A stretch of 64,000 bases of DNA from Halichoerus grypus (lineage: Eukaryota; Chordata; Mammalia; Carnivora; Phocidae): positions 77,600,484 to 77,664,483 of the forward strand of contig NC_135716.1 in NCBI RefSeq assembly GCF_964656455.1. Reading direction: 5' to 3'. Below the pieces are notes generated by a model. That model was not told the DNA's origin. It saw nothing but the letters and a program-made list of their open reading frames with translations, and did no database searches. Each line of letters opens with the position of its first letter. Position 1 is the first letter of the stretch. Positions 35,561 to 47,633 of the stretch are shown here, in pieces. Position numbers and translations under genes: made by a program.

Positions 35561-37240
35561 TTAGTTCTTCTTTAAATGTTTGGTGGAATTAACCAATGAA
35601 GCAATCAGATCCAGAGACTTTCTTTGCTGAAGATTTTCTATTACTGATTCAAATTTCTTGCAAGTTATATTCAGATTTTCTATTTTAGTTTTTGTGATTT
35701 AGTCTTGGTATATTTTGAGATTCTAGGAATTTGTTCATTCTATCCAGGCTATCCAATTTGTTGGTATGCAATTATTCTTAGTATTTTTTTTATAATCTTC
35801 ATTTCTATAGATTGGAAAATAGTGTCTCTTACTTTAGTCATCTGAGTCTTCCTCCTTTTTTTCTTAGTTCATCTAGCTAAAGATTTTGTTGATTTTTTTT
35901 AAAACAATCAACTTCTTATTTAATTGATTTTCTGTATTGTTTTACTATTCTACATTTTATTTATCTCTGCTCAAATCTTTATTATATCCTCCCTTCTTCA
36001 AGTTTTGAGCTTTGTTCTTCTTTTTCTAGTTTCTTAACTCACAAAGTTAGGTTGTTGATTTGTGATCTTGTTTTTTAATGCAAATATTTATAGCTATAAA
36101 ATTCTTCCTTAGTGCTGCTTTCTCTTTGTCCCATAAGTTTTGGTATATTATATTTTTGTTCTCATACATCTCTAAGTATTTTGTAATTTCCTATGTGACT
36201 TCTTCTTTGATCCATACATTGCATTAATTTCCACAAATGTATGAATTTTCCAATTTTCCTTCTGTAATTGATTTCTAACTTTATTGTGGTTGGGAAAAAT
36301 ACTTTGCATAATTGTTTTCTTCTTTAAAATATTGAGAGTTAATTTGTGACCTACCATATGGTCTATCCTGGAATATGTGTCATGTGAACTTGAGAAGAAT
36401 TTGTATGCTGTTTTTGATTGGTAGAGTGTTCTGTACAGATGTCTGCTAGAGCTACATATTTTACTATGTTGTTCAAGTCCTCTATTTCCTTACTTATCTT
36501 TTCTCTAGTTTTCCGTCATTATTGAGAGTGGTGTGCTAAAGTCTACAACTATTATTGTATTGGTCTATTTCTCCCTCTGTCAGTTTTTGCTTCATATATT
36601 TTCATGGTCTGTTATTAGATGTATAACTTTTTATAATTGTTATATTTTCTTGTCATTAAAATTTTATTATTGTATAATGTTCTTTTCCTCTCATAACCCT
36701 TTTTGATTTAAAGTCTACTGTTTATGTATTAGTATAGCCTACCATGCTTTCTGATGGTTATTATTTACATACAATGCTGTTTTCCATCCTTTCATTTTTA
36801 ACCTATTTGTGTCTTTGGATCTTGGGTGAGGATCTTATAAACTGAATATAGTTGAATCACATTTCTTTTTAAATCAATTCTACCAATCTTTGTTATTTGA
36901 GTGGAAAATTTAATCCATTTACATTAAAGTAATTCTTGATAAGAAAGGGATTCTTTCATTTTATTATTTATTTTCTACATGTCTTACATGTGCATTTTAC
37001 CTCTCATTTCCTTTATTACTGTCTTCCTTTATGTTTGTTTTTTGGTAAACATTTAAATTCTTTTCTCCTTTCCTTTGTGTATGTTCTATTGCTATTTTCT
37101 TTGTGGTTAGCCTGGTGATTACATTTAGCATCCTAAAATTATAATAATCTAATTTGAATTTATAAGTTCAACCTCAATAATCTACAAAACTCTGTTCTTT
37201 TACAGTTCCATCCCCACCTTTTCAGTTATTGATATCATAA

Positions 37241-37855
37241 AATCATTGTTTGTGTGCATTTCTGATCATTTCCTTAGAGAATTCCTAACAGAATTATTGA
37301 GTCAGAGATGATTTTCATGACTATGGTTATATATATATAGTTTTATATCACAAAATTGCCCTTAAAAATGTTATAAAAAATGTCTCTCTACAGCCACATT
37401 AGAGTGGCCACTAGTGCCATTTTAATTTCAGGACCTCATGTTAGAATTCATATATTTACTTTCCTTTCACATGATGATTTATTTTTTCATCTCTGGCAGA
37501 AAACTACTATTGATGAATAATAGTGGGTAGTTTTGATTACTTTATTTGGCAGCTCTAATGGAATGTTTTCTTTACTCACATATCAGGAATTTCTGTTTGT
37601 TGTTTGGGTCACTCTGGCCACATATCAACTCTAGTCAACTTTGCTAAGATGAGCAAAATGGCCCAGGAGGTCATTTTAAGTCAAAGGAAGCACAAAGAGA
37701 ATGTAATACTCTAAATTCTCTGAGAGAATGAGTTCAAGACCAAGTTATCATGTTAGTAGTGCTCTTAGAAAACATAATAGTTTTGAGTTAAAATATTCTA
37801 AAGCAGTATTGATACCCCTTTATTGAGCTTTGGGATTCTAGTCTCAAGGAAGTTC
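37241..37855. other. Unassigned DNA, possible old LINE piece
   Basis: 37241-37440 has the texture of a very old LINE 3' region ('catttccttagagaattcct', 'caaaattgcccttaaaaatg'), but I cannot name it. The rest is unassigned. Confidence 0.4.
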
Positions 37856-38541
37856 TTTTTTTTTTTTATTATTATTATGTTATGTTAATCACCATACATT
37901 ACATCATTAGTTTCTGATGTAGCGTTCCGTGATTAATTGTTTACATGTAACACCCAGTGCTCCATGCAGAACATGCCCTCTTTAATACCCATCACCAGGC
38001 TAACCCATCCCCCCACCCCCCTCCCCTCTAGAACCCTCAGTTTGTTTCTCAGAGTCCATAGTCTCTCATGGTTGGTCTCCCCCACCAATTTCCCCCCCTT
38101 CATTTCTCCCTTCCTACTACCTTCTTCTTCTTTTTTTTCTTTTAACATATAATGTATCATTTGTTTCAGAGGTACAGGTCTGTGATTCAACAGTCTTACA
38201 CAATTCACAGCGCTCACCATAGCACATACACTCCCCAGTGTCCATCACCCAGCCACCCCATCCCTCCCACCCCCCACCACTCCTGCAACCCTCAGTTTGT
38301 TTCCTGAGATTAAGAATTCCTCATATCAGTGAGGTCATATGATACATGTCTTTCTCTGATTGACTTATTTTGCTTAGCATAACACATTCCAATTCCATCC
38401 ACATTGTTGCAAATGGCAAGATTTCATTCCTTTTGATGGCTGCATAATATTCCATTGTGTATATATACCACTTCTTCTTTATCCATTCATCTGTCGATGG
38501 ACATCTTGGCTCTTTCCACAGTTTGGCTATTGTGGACATTG
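37856..38541 (-). mobile_element. 5'-truncated young L1 3' end
   Basis: A clear antisense copy of the young arctoid L1 3' end. The poly-T tail is followed by 'gttaatcaccatacattaca', the C-rich polypyrimidine tract at about 38003-38033, a second C-rich stretch at 38256-38276, and ORF2 C-terminal sequence. The minus frame 38321-38539 keeps the typical L1 C-terminal peptide pattern ('IYTMEYYAAIKRNE'). Only a 6-bp repeat gttctt marks both edges (37852-37857, 38541-38546). Confidence 0.9.
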
Positions 38542-38546
38542 TTCTT

Positions 38547-39763
38547 AACTACATTTCTAATTACTTAATTGAGTCATTTGTCTGAATTTGTTGCTTCTAA
38601 TTTCAAAATATTGTAAATGTTGATAGATTGTATTCACCTACTGATATTTCTATCTTCAAGTGTTCTGCTGAACATGCTAACTAGCCAGGACATGTTTGGA
38701 TTCATATAACTATTGTTTTAAATAATATGGCCTAAATGTAGTTGATATCAATATTTATTTGTTTCTTTATTTGGATCGCCATGATTAAATCATGGGGAGA
38801 TCATGAAATCCCCAACAGTTAGGTTAGAAATCTGAATACCTGGATTTTTACTTTTAGTTGTATGTTGTTTCTTATGTATACACATTGCTGTTGCACTGTT
38901 TCTGTTTGGTTGGCAGAGTTACTCTTGTGGTGACTCAGGGAACCAGACTTTCTTTTTCAAGTTTTGCCATTTCCTTGGGGCTGCAAGTATAAATGCAATG
39001 AGGATAGGGATAGCATCCTACCAATTGTGACAATGGATAAGTAACTTAAGCTCTCTGAGTTTCTACTTCCTCATGGGTAAAATTGAGAAATAGATTAGCC
39101 TGATCTTCTGGCACTAATCATTTATGATAATGTAGTCATAGAAAACAGGCCACTGAAGAAAATTACATAAGAAAAAAATAAGGAATATACTTTATGTGCA
39201 TTTTTTAATACTTTAGAAACATGCAAAGCTTTCTATTTTTTAAATCATATGCAACTTATTCAGAAACAGTACAGGAAAAATCAACTGCTGATCTCTCAAC
39301 TTAGAATATAAATTTAAATATTCTAGAGTATTTAAATAATGTCAGCATGGATGAATAAGATTTCTTGCAATAATAAAAAATGAAAAAGTTTATAAAACTA
39401 ACAAAATAATAAAATATTTCATTTCAGAACAACTGCAAATTAAGACATTATTCTTTGGCATTTAAAAAGCACTTAATAACATTCAAAAACATTCAAAACA
39501 TCCAAACACTCAAAAATAATTTCTTATATAATCCTTGGAAAATTAGAAACAGAAATATCCTCTTTAACATTATAGAAAATATACCCTCTTATTAGCTAAC
39601 ATCATATACTACTGGTAAAACAGCGCCTTTAAATCAGGAAAACAGAGGTCTAGATTCACTATTATCATGACCAAAGTTGAATATAGGACAAATAAATGAG
39701 AAATATAAATATTAGAAAGGGAAAAACATGATTGCTGTTTGTAAATGATATGATTATGTATTT
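38547..39763. other. Unassigned DNA with a MIR fragment
   Basis: A sense MIR fragment is likely at 39020-39110 ('aagtaacttaagctctctga', 'cctcatgggtaaaattgag'). The rest is AT-rich and not recognised. Confidence 0.5.
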
Positions 39764-39780
39764 AGAAAACCAAGAGAAGA

Positions 39781-39984
39781 GGGGCACCTGGGTGGCTCAG
39801 TTGGTTAAGCGACTGCCTTCGGCTCAGGTCATGATCCTGGAGTCCCGGGATCGAGTCCCGCATCGGGCTCCCTGCTCAGCGGGGAGTCTGCTTCTCCCTC
39901 TGACCCTCCCCCCCCATGTGCTCTCTCTCTCTCTCATTCTCTCTCTCTCAAATAAAATAAATAAAATTAAAAAAAAAAAAAAAA
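39781..39984 (+). mobile_element. Very young CAN-SINE, sense, with perfect duplication
   Basis: The copy looks close to a full consensus: 'ggggcacctgggtggctcag', 'ttggttaagcgactgcct', 'cgggatcgagtcccgcatc', several intact CpGs, a CT body, AAATAAA units and a long A tail. The 16-bp flank agaaaaccaagagaag is identical at 39764-39779 and 39985-40000. Intact CpGs and a perfect duplication argue for a recent insertion. It carries the tRNA-like A and B box regions of an internal pol III promoter. Confidence 0.97.
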
Positions 39985-40000
39985 AGAAAACCAAGAGAAG

Positions 40001-40705
40001 CAATACAAAAATTTAGAGAACTGGAATCCTAATGCTAACCATAACACTTTGAATTAGTTCTGCAGTGAGAATACTCCATAGGAGTTCTCAGTGCAGTGTC
40101 CGGGTAGAGGTTAAAACTGGAAAAACCACGTTTTCCAACATATTAGCAATGAACAATTGAGATATATATAATGGGGTAAAGAATTATATTCACATAGCAG
40201 CAGTTTATTGAACCAATGAATGTTTATTGGGTAGAACATGAAGTTCCTTAAAGATAATGATAATGTATTTGGATTTGTGCTAAGACAATGGGAAACTATT
40301 TTTCACACAAGAAAATGTGTGTCAATAGACATAGGGAAAAGTAGTCAACCTCATTAATAATAAAGAGGTTAAAAAAATCCTAAACCAGAAGTCAAAAGAA
40401 TATCACATGGACAAATGTTAATAAAAGTGATCATTCTCAACATGTTTCAGGTACATGTAAATAGGTACTTTCATACAAGAAAATAGCAGTAAAGGATGTA
40501 ATCTTCCTAAAAGTAATTCGTACACATTTGTAGTTTCAGACATGTTTATACCTTATGAATTGTTGACCTTCTAAAGAAATGTATTTTAAGGAAATAAAGA
40601 TGATGGCAAGATGAAGATATTCATCACAGTATTTTATATAGAAAAAATAATTTTATTTTTAGTACTATGGACTTGACTAATAGAGACTGAGTACAACTTC
40701 TTCAA
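40001..40705. other. Unassigned AT-rich DNA
   Basis: I see no L1 sequence here even though the adjacent L1 stops abruptly at 40706 without a tail. No gene is visible. Confidence 0.5.
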
Positions 40706-40709
40706 AGCT

Positions 40710-43700
40710 CTATTTTTTAAGTTTTTTAAGTTTTGAGGAACCTCCACACTGTTTTCCAAAGTGGCTGTACCAACTTGCATTCCCACCAACAGTGTAAGAG
40801 GGTTCCCCTTTCTCCACACCTCTCCAACATTTGTTGTTTCTCTCCCTGTCCATTTTTGCCATTCTAACTGGTGTAAGGTGGTATCTCAATGTGGTTTTGA
40901 TTTGGATTTCCCTGATGGCTAATGATGATGAACATTTTTTCATGTGTCTGTTAGCCATTTGTATGTCTTCTTCAGAGAAGTGTCTTTTTATATCTTCTGC
41001 CCACTTTTTGACTTGATTATTTGTATATTGGGTGTTGAGTTTGAGAAATTCTTTATAGATCTTGGATACCAGCCCTTTCTCTGTAGTGTCATTTGCAAAT
41101 ATTTTCTCCCATTCTGTGGGTTGCCTCTTTGTTTTGTTGACTGTTTCCTTTGCTGTGCAGAAGCTTTTTATCTTGATGAAGTCCCAAAAGTTCATTTTTG
41201 CTTTTGTTTCACTAGCTTTTGGAGATGAATCTTGAAAGAAGTTGCTGTGGGCGATGTCAAAGAGGTTACTGCCTATGTTCTCCTCTAGGATTTTGATGGA
41301 TTCCTGTCTCACATTGAGGTCTTTCATCCAGTTTGAGTTTATCTTTGTGAATGGTGTTAGAGAATGGCCGAGTTTCATTCTTCTGCATGTGGCTGTCCAA
41401 TTTTCCCAGCACCATTTACTGAAGAAACTGTCTTTTTTCCATTGCATGTTTTTTCCTGCTTTGTCGAAGATTATTTGACCATAGAGTTGAGGGTCCATAT
41501 CTGGGTTCTCTATTCCGTTCCATTGGTCTATATGTCTGTTTTTGTGCCAGTACCATGCTGTCTTGGTGATCACTGCTTTGTAATATAGCTTGAAATCGGG
41601 CAACGTGATGCCCCCAGCTTTGTTTTTCTTTTTCAGCATTTCCTTGGCGATTCAGGGTCTTTTCTGATTCCATTCAAATTTTAGGATTGTTTGTTCCAGC
41701 ACTTTGAAAAATGTCATTGGAATTTTGATCAGGATGGCATTGAAGGCATAGATTGCTCTGGGTAGCATAAACATTTTAACAATGTTTATTCTTCCAATTC
41801 ATGAGCATGGAATATTTTTCCATCTTTTTGTGTCTTCTTCAATTTCTTTCATGAGTGTTCTGTAGTTCCTAGAGTATAGATCCTTTACCTCTTTGGTAGG
41901 TTTATTCCGAGGTATCTTATGGTTTTTGGTGCTATTGTAAATGGAATCGTTTCTCTAATTTCTCTTTCTACAGTTGCATTGTTAGTGTATAAGAAAGCAA
42001 CTGATTTCTGTGCATTGATTTTGTATCCTGCCACCATTACTGAATTGCTGTAGTAATTCTAGTAATTTGGGGGTGGAGTCTTTTGGGTTTTCCACATAAA
42101 GTATCATGTTGTCTGTGAAAAGAGAGAGTTTGACTTCTTCTTTGCCAGTTTGAATACATTTTATTTCTTTTTGTTGTCTGATTGCTGTTGCTAGGACTTC
42201 TAGTACTATATTGAACAATAGTGGCGAGAGTGGGCATCCTTGATGTGTTCCTGATCTTAAGGGAAAGGCTCTCAGCTTTTCCCCATTGAGGATGATATTC
42301 GTTGTGGGTTTTTCATAGATGGATTTTATGAACTTGAGGAATGTTCCCTCTATCCCTATACTCTGGAGAGTTTTAATCAGGAAAGGATGTTGTATTTTGT
42401 CGAATGCTTTTTCTGCATCAATTGAGAGGACCATATGGTTCTTCTCCCTCCTCTTATTAATGTGTTCTATCACATTGATTGATTTGCGAATGTTGAACCA
42501 CCTTTTCATCCGGGGATAAATTCCACTTGGTCGTGGTGGATGATCCTTTTAATGTATTGTTGGATCCTATTAGCTAGGATTTTGTTGAGGATTTTGGAAT
42601 CCATATTCATCAGGGATATTGGTCTGAAATTCTCCTTTTTGATGGAGTCTTTGCCTGGTTTGGGGATTAAGGTAATGCTGGCCTCATAGAATGAGATTGG
42701 AAGTTTTCCTTCTGTTTCTATTTTTTGAAACAGCTTCAGTAGAATAGGTATTATTTCTTCTTTGAATGTTTGGTAGAATTCCCCAGGGAATCCTTCAAGC
42801 CCTGGACTCTCATTTTTTGAGAGGTTTTTGATCACTGCTTCAATCTCGTTACTGGTTATTGGCCTATTCAGGTTGTCAATTTCTTCCTGTTTCAGTCTTG
42901 GCAGCTTATACGTTTCCAGGAAGGCCTCCATTTTATCCAGATTGCTCAGTTTATTGGCATATAGTTGTTGATAATAATTTCTAATAATTGTTTCTATTTC
43001 CTTGGTGTTAGTCGTGATCTCTCCCCTTTCATTCATAATTTTATTAATTTGGGTCCTTTCTCTTTTCTTTTGGATAAGTCTGGCCAGTGGTTTATCAATC
43101 TTATTAATTCTTTCAAAGAACCAGCTTCTAGTTTCGTTGATCTGATCTACTGTGTTTCTGGTTTCTAATTCATTGATTTCTGCTCTAATTTTAATTATTT
43201 CTTTTCTAATGCGTGGCTTAGGCATCATTTGTTGCTTTTTCTCTAGTTCTTTAAGGTGTACAGTTAGTTGGTGAATTCGGGATTTTTCTATTTTTTGAGT
43301 GAGGCTTGGATGGCTATGTATTTCCCCCTTAGGACGACCTTTGCAGTATCCCATAGGTTTTGGACCGATGTGTTTTCCTTCTCATTGATTTCCATGAATT
43401 GTTTAAGTTCTTCTTTGATTTCCTGGTTGACCCAAACATTCTTGAGCAGAGTGGTCTTTAGCTTCCAAGTGTTTAAATTTCTGCCAAATTTCTTCTTGTG
43501 ATTTAGTTCCAGTTTTAGAGCATTGTGGTCTGAGAATATGCAGGGAATAATCTCAATCTTTTGGTATCGGTTGAGACCTGATTTGTGACCCAGTATATGG
43601 TCTATTCTGGAGAAAGTTCCATGTGCGTTCGAGAAGAATGAGTATTCTGTTGTTTTAGGGTGGAATGTTCTATAAATATCTATGAGGTCCGTCTGGTCCA

Positions 43701-44211
43701 ATGTATCATTCAGAGCTCTTGTTTCCTTGTTGATTTTCTGCTTAGATGATCTGTCCGTTGCTGAGAGTGGAGTATTGAGGTCTCCTACAATTAACGTATT
43801 GTTATCAATATGACTCTTTATTTTGGTTAACAGTTGGCTTATGTAGATGGCTGTTCCTATGGTGGGGGCATAGATATTTACACTTGTTAGATCTTGTTGG
43901 ATAGACCCTTTAAGTATGATATAGTGTCCTTCTGTGTCTCTAATTACAGACTTTAGTTTAAAATCTAATTTGTCTGATATAAGAATTGCTACCCTAGCTT
44001 TCTTTTGAAGTCTGCTGGCATGGAAGATGGATCTCCATCCCTTCACTTTCAGTCTGGATGTATCTTTAGGTTCAAAATGAGTCTCTTGTAGACAGCATAT
44101 GGATGAGTCCTGTCTTTTCATCCAATCTGCAACCCCGTGCCATTTTATGGGAACATTTAGGCCATTTACGTTGAGAGTGATTATTGAAAGATATGAATTA
44201 ATTGTCATCAT
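40710..44211 (-). pseudogene. L1 ORF2 (endonuclease-reverse transcriptase) pseudogene
   Basis: Translation from 44211 gives the apurinic-type endonuclease (to about residue 240) with its active-site pattern visible: N in LNVNGLN, E in LQETHF, Y in NIYAP, D and N in GDLN, D in RIDHIL and H in SDHNAL. Frameshifts near 43300 and 42510 separate it from the reverse-transcriptase parts (43354-42506, 42509-41982). The catalytic FADD box has become F-T-D-N at about 42110, so the second metal-binding Asp is lost. Stops and shifts follow between 41982 and 41639. The C-terminal part (41639-40710) includes the region with Cys at '[11 protein letters not shown]' and ends early. About 1,167 codons are present against roughly 1,275 in intact mammalian ORF2. 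Confidence 0.95.
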
Positions 44212-44290
44212 GTTGCCTGTGAAGATGTTGTTTTTTACAGATTGTCCCTGTAAATTTCTGTTGTATATCACTCTTGGGGTCTTTCTCCTT

Positions 44291-45181
44291 TTATAGAATC
44301 CCCCTTAATATTTCTTGCAGGGCCGGCTTACTGGTCGCATATTCTTTCAGTTTCTGCCGGTCGTGGAAGCTCTGCATCTCTCCATCTATTCTAAATGAAA
44401 GCCTTGCCAGATAAAGTATTCTTGGCTGCATGTTCTTCTCATTTAGTACCCTGAATATGTCTTGCCAGGCCTTTCTGGCTTGCCAGGTCTCTGGATAGGT
44501 CTGATGTTATTCTGATGTTCCTCCCTCTGTACGTAAGGAATCTCTTCCCCCTAACTGCCCTGAAGATGGTTTCCTTGGTTCTAAGATTTGCAAGTTTTAC
44601 TATTACATGCCGGGGTGTTGGCCTGTTTTCCTTGATCTTGGGAGGGGTCCTCTCTGCCGCTAAGACTCGAATGTTTGTTTCATTCCCCAGATTAGGGAAG
44701 TTCTCAGCTACGATTTGCTCAAATATATCTTGTAGTCCTCTCTCTCTCTCTCCACTCCCTCCGGGATTCCAATTATTCTGACATTGGAACGCTTCATGGT
44801 GTCACTTATTTCTCTGATTCTATTTTCATGGATTCTGAGTTGTTTTTCCCTGGCCTCCTCTTTTCCCTTTTTATCTATTATATTGTCTTCCAGGTCACTT
44901 ATTCATTCTTCTGCCTCACTTACCTTAGCTGTTAGATTATCTAGATTGGATTGGATCTCATTGATAGAATTTTTAAGTTCTGCCAATTCACCTTTCATTT
45001 CTGCCCTTAGAGACTCTATATTGCCATTAATTGATTTCTCCATTTTAGCCATTGTCTTCACAATTGCTAGCCTGAATTCCATCTCTGACATCTTGGTTAT
45101 ATCTGCATCCATTTGTAAATCTGCAGCATAAGTCATAATCTCTGAGTCTTTTCTATTTTGGGGGCTCCTCCTCTTAGTCAT
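44291..45181 (-). pseudogene. L1 ORF1 (RNA-binding protein) pseudogene
   Basis: The first 92 codons (45181-44903) encode the N-terminal and coiled-coil part, with heptad-like Leu/Ile/Met spacing ('MEKSINGNIESLRAEMKGEL'). The frame then hits TGA where the preserved context suggests an Arg CGA, a CpG decay change. The RNA-binding and C-terminal parts continue downstream in the same order ('QDIFEQIVAENFP'-like and 'KETIFRAV'-like codons), with a further frameshift near 44480. The original stop is at 44291-44293. Intact ORF1 protein is a trimeric RNA chaperone packaging L1 RNA; this copy is non-functional. Confidence 0.9.
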
Positions 45182-46058
45182 TCTGTTGATGGGTGTTTGG
45201 GGGAATGTATAGAGTCCAAATTATTGACCACAACCCAAGCAAGATGCACCTGTTTTCTTGGGACCTTAAGGTTGCTGGCCTCTTGTTTTCCCAGCCTGTC
45301 TTCTGGGGGAGGGGCCTGCCGCGTTGTTACTCAGGCAACCCTCTTTGGGCGGAGTTGCCCTGCCCCCCTGTGGTGGGGGATGGGCTCAGTGGGAATCAAT
45401 TTTTGGGGCTTTTGTTTTCTGGTGGCTTTCCCTGGTGGCTTTCTGCATCTCTTCCATGAGTCAGAGCAGAAGAGACCGTTTCCAACCCTCTGCCTCAGAG
45501 CAGAGAGATCACAGTCTATTCTTCAGTGAGCTCTCCAGGCCACACTGTCTCTGTTTCTGTCCATGCTGCTATAAACTGCAGCATCCTGGGTTGTGCACCC
45601 CTCCACAGCGCTCCCAGTCCTCCCTCCAGGTCGGAGCACGTCTCTGCCCTTTGTGCTTCTAAAACCGCCAGCCACTCCCAGTTCGCCTGTGCAACCCTGC
45701 CGCTCTGGGTTTCTGCCCCTGGGGGCTGCCCTAAAGTCCTTTCCCCACCACTACTGGTCTGCGGGTCTGTGCCCGTCCCCAGTGCGCGAGGCTGTCGCTC
45801 ACCGGCGGTGTAGGATCCCCATGGCCAGGCACCCTCCCGCTGCCTTTTATCTTCCAATATCTGCCTGCAGAATCATGGCTCCCCACTTTGTACCTCAAAA
45901 CAAACCGCCAGCGATATTCTGTTTGTAGAGATCCAGATCTTCTTACATCTCAGGCTGATTTCGTGGGTGCTCAGAGTGGTCTGGTAGATATCCAGCTCAA
46001 TTCTGGGGACCAGTTGAAATAGGGTCGCCTACTCCTCTGCCATCTTTCCTTCCCCCCC
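45182..46058 (-). promoter_or_regulatory. L1 5' UTR / internal promoter region
   Basis: About 880 bp upstream of ORF1 and inside the element, more GC- and CpG-rich than anything else in the window (for example 'agtgcgcgaggctgtcgctc' on + at 45781). In L1s this region carries the internal pol II promoter. Overlapping + strand open frames (45158-45928) are a by-product of its composition. Activity cannot be judged from sequence. Confidence 0.75.
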
Positions 46059-46407
46059 GCCAATAAGGCTTGATTCTAGGTATTAACTACATATTTTATT
46101 TACACACATTCCATGCACAACTATTCTTAATTTTAATGGTTAGGAAAAAACTAGGTACAATTTTGGTTGTTGCGATGTTTGTTACCAAAGAGATAAAATA
46201 AACATGCATCCAATTAGAGAAGAATTATCACAAGGGAATGCAAATATGGGGTTATGGGTTAAGGTAAATTTTTCTTAATTATTTTCTTCATTTTCCGAAT
46301 TTTATACATTATGTATTATATATTGGTTTATTTTCAGAAATGTAAAATTTTGATTTTACTTCACTGATGTATACATTTTTAGCATATCAATAAGAGGTTT
46401 TCCGTAC

Positions 46408-46452
<45 letters not shown>

Positions 46453-47388
46453 GGGAGAGATTGTAAGAGAGAGACAAAGATGGCAGTTAAGCCTTTAAAT
46501 GCTTAGATTCGTATAAGTCTCTTTCTCTTTACCTCAGTTTCTGGGGCTGAGATAAAGGAGATGCCAGACTTCATTAACTGCATCAGAAATTCAGAGCATC
46601 TGCTTCACAAGCATGGAAATCAAGCTTTGAAAAATCAGGGCAAGTGTACCTATTTGGCAACTTGACAACACTGATTTAAGCCAGTGTCCAATGGGCTCTG
46701 GGCATGTGTTCTCATCACTGCCAAATGCCAGTGCTATGTATTAAACCTCCAGATCAAGCCATGAGCCTGACACCTGTTCATGAGAACACACTAAGTCTGC
46801 TTCCTCAATGTAAGTCAAAGTTCTTATTTCATACACTGATCCCTGAGGTTGTAACTCCTCTCCAGAGTCTGGTTGCTTTTCCTGCCCTCAGATTAGTGTA
46901 TTAAAATAATTGATTTGTTTTGTGATGAAGAGAAAGATATTTAGAATGGAAAGAAAGTAAAATTGTAAGAAGCATCAAAATGGGAAAATAGAAGTAAAAA
47001 GGAACTTGAAATGTTATAAATCAGCTTAATGATTATTGAACTGGGGCATGGAGAGAAGAAAAGCTCAAAGCAAAATTTATACCTTCTAATTCTATACCAA
47101 TCTAATTCTGCATTCACCAAATTCAAGCTATAACGTTTTGAAGAAAACTTACAAATGAGGTCAGACAGTGTAAAGAAAAGGAATGAACATTAATGCTATC
47201 TTTCTAAAAAAATATTCATGGCAAAAAGATAAAGAATTGGTTCTCTGACAAAGAGATAAATACATTCAAAGGGCTTCAGAAAGAATGCCAGTGCACTCAC
47301 ACATCATTTTTATACCAATGGAAATAAAATGATTGAAAAGATTCTTTTCAGAAACCTAAAATATGGCAACATCTGGGGAATAGGGGTT
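46059..47388. other. Unassigned DNA with a CA microsatellite
   Basis: A pure (AC)n repeat of about 20 units lies at 46409-46449. The remainder shows no gene or named repeat. Confidence 0.55.
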
Positions 47389-47401
47389 AAAATGAAAGTA
47401 T

Positions 47402-47633
47402 TTTGGGGGCACCTGGGTGGCTCAGATGGTTAAGCATCTGTCTTGATCTCCAGGTCCTGGGATCAAGCCCCATGTCAGGCTCCCAGCTCAGTGGGGAATC
47501 TGCTTCTCCTTCTCCCTCTGCCTCTCCCCCTGCTTCTCCTTCTCCCTCTGCCTCTCCCCCTGCTTGTGTTCCCTATGTCTCTGTCTCTCTCTCTCAAATG
47601 AATAAATAAAATCTTAAAAATAAATAAATAAAT
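47402..47633 (+). mobile_element. CAN-SINE, sense, with internal 30-bp tandem duplication
   Basis: A sense CAN-SINE with the flank aaaatgaaagtat at 47389-47401 and 47634-47646. In the tRNA-like region about 13 bases are missing compared with other copies in this window, removing part of the B-box area ('gtcttgatctccaggtcctg'). In the CT-rich body a 30-bp unit is perfectly duplicated (47501-47530 and 47531-47560). Confidence 0.95.

Larger units (their letters stand above)
32360..37240 (-). mobile_element. Nearly complete but decayed old mammalian L1, antisense
   Basis: On + the element reads in reverse from its 3' UTR ('gtggcattaaatacattcat', 'catcaccaccatccaactat') through the ORF2 C-terminus ('attccattgtatgtatataa', 'gtgcaattgctggattttat') and reverse transcriptase ('gatatcatctgcaaacataa', antisense of the FADD box, at about 34728). 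It continues to the endonuclease region and the inter-ORF linker near 36900-37200. ORF2 is riddled with stops; open frames on + such as 33314-33706 are artefacts of this antisense copy. An LTR (32534-33072) and a SINE (35370-35560) are inserted. Family is L1M-like; the subfamily was not determined. Confidence 0.85.
40706..46058 (-). mobile_element. 5'-complete, 3'-truncated arctoid L1 element, antisense
   Basis: On the minus strand the element begins at about 46058 with a G-rich start then 'GGAAGGAAAGATGGCAGAGG', as full-length L1s of this group do. A 5' UTR (to 45182), ORF1 (45181-44291), a short inter-ORF spacer and ORF2 (from 44211) follow. It stops at about 40706 inside the ORF2 C-terminal part. 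The last ~110 ORF2 codons, the 3' UTR and the poly-A tail are absent. This is the reverse of normal L1 truncation, which removes the 5' end. No target-site duplication is found. Both ORFs are broken, so it cannot move by itself. Confidence 0.95.

Noticed and set aside
45158..45928. Overlapping + strand frames with Cys/Pro-rich peptides
   Set aside because: They lie antisense to the GC-richer 5' UTR of the L1 at 40706-46058; composition alone explains the lack of stops.
37856..46058. The L1 pieces at 37856-38541 and 40706-46058 as two halves of one element split by a 2.2-kb insertion
   Set aside because: The spacer contains an old MIR-like fragment and ordinary unique DNA, not a mobile unit. 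About 110 L1 bases are missing between the halves, and the 3' piece has its own 6-bp edge repeat. Two independent events are simpler, although the same-strand order is suggestive.
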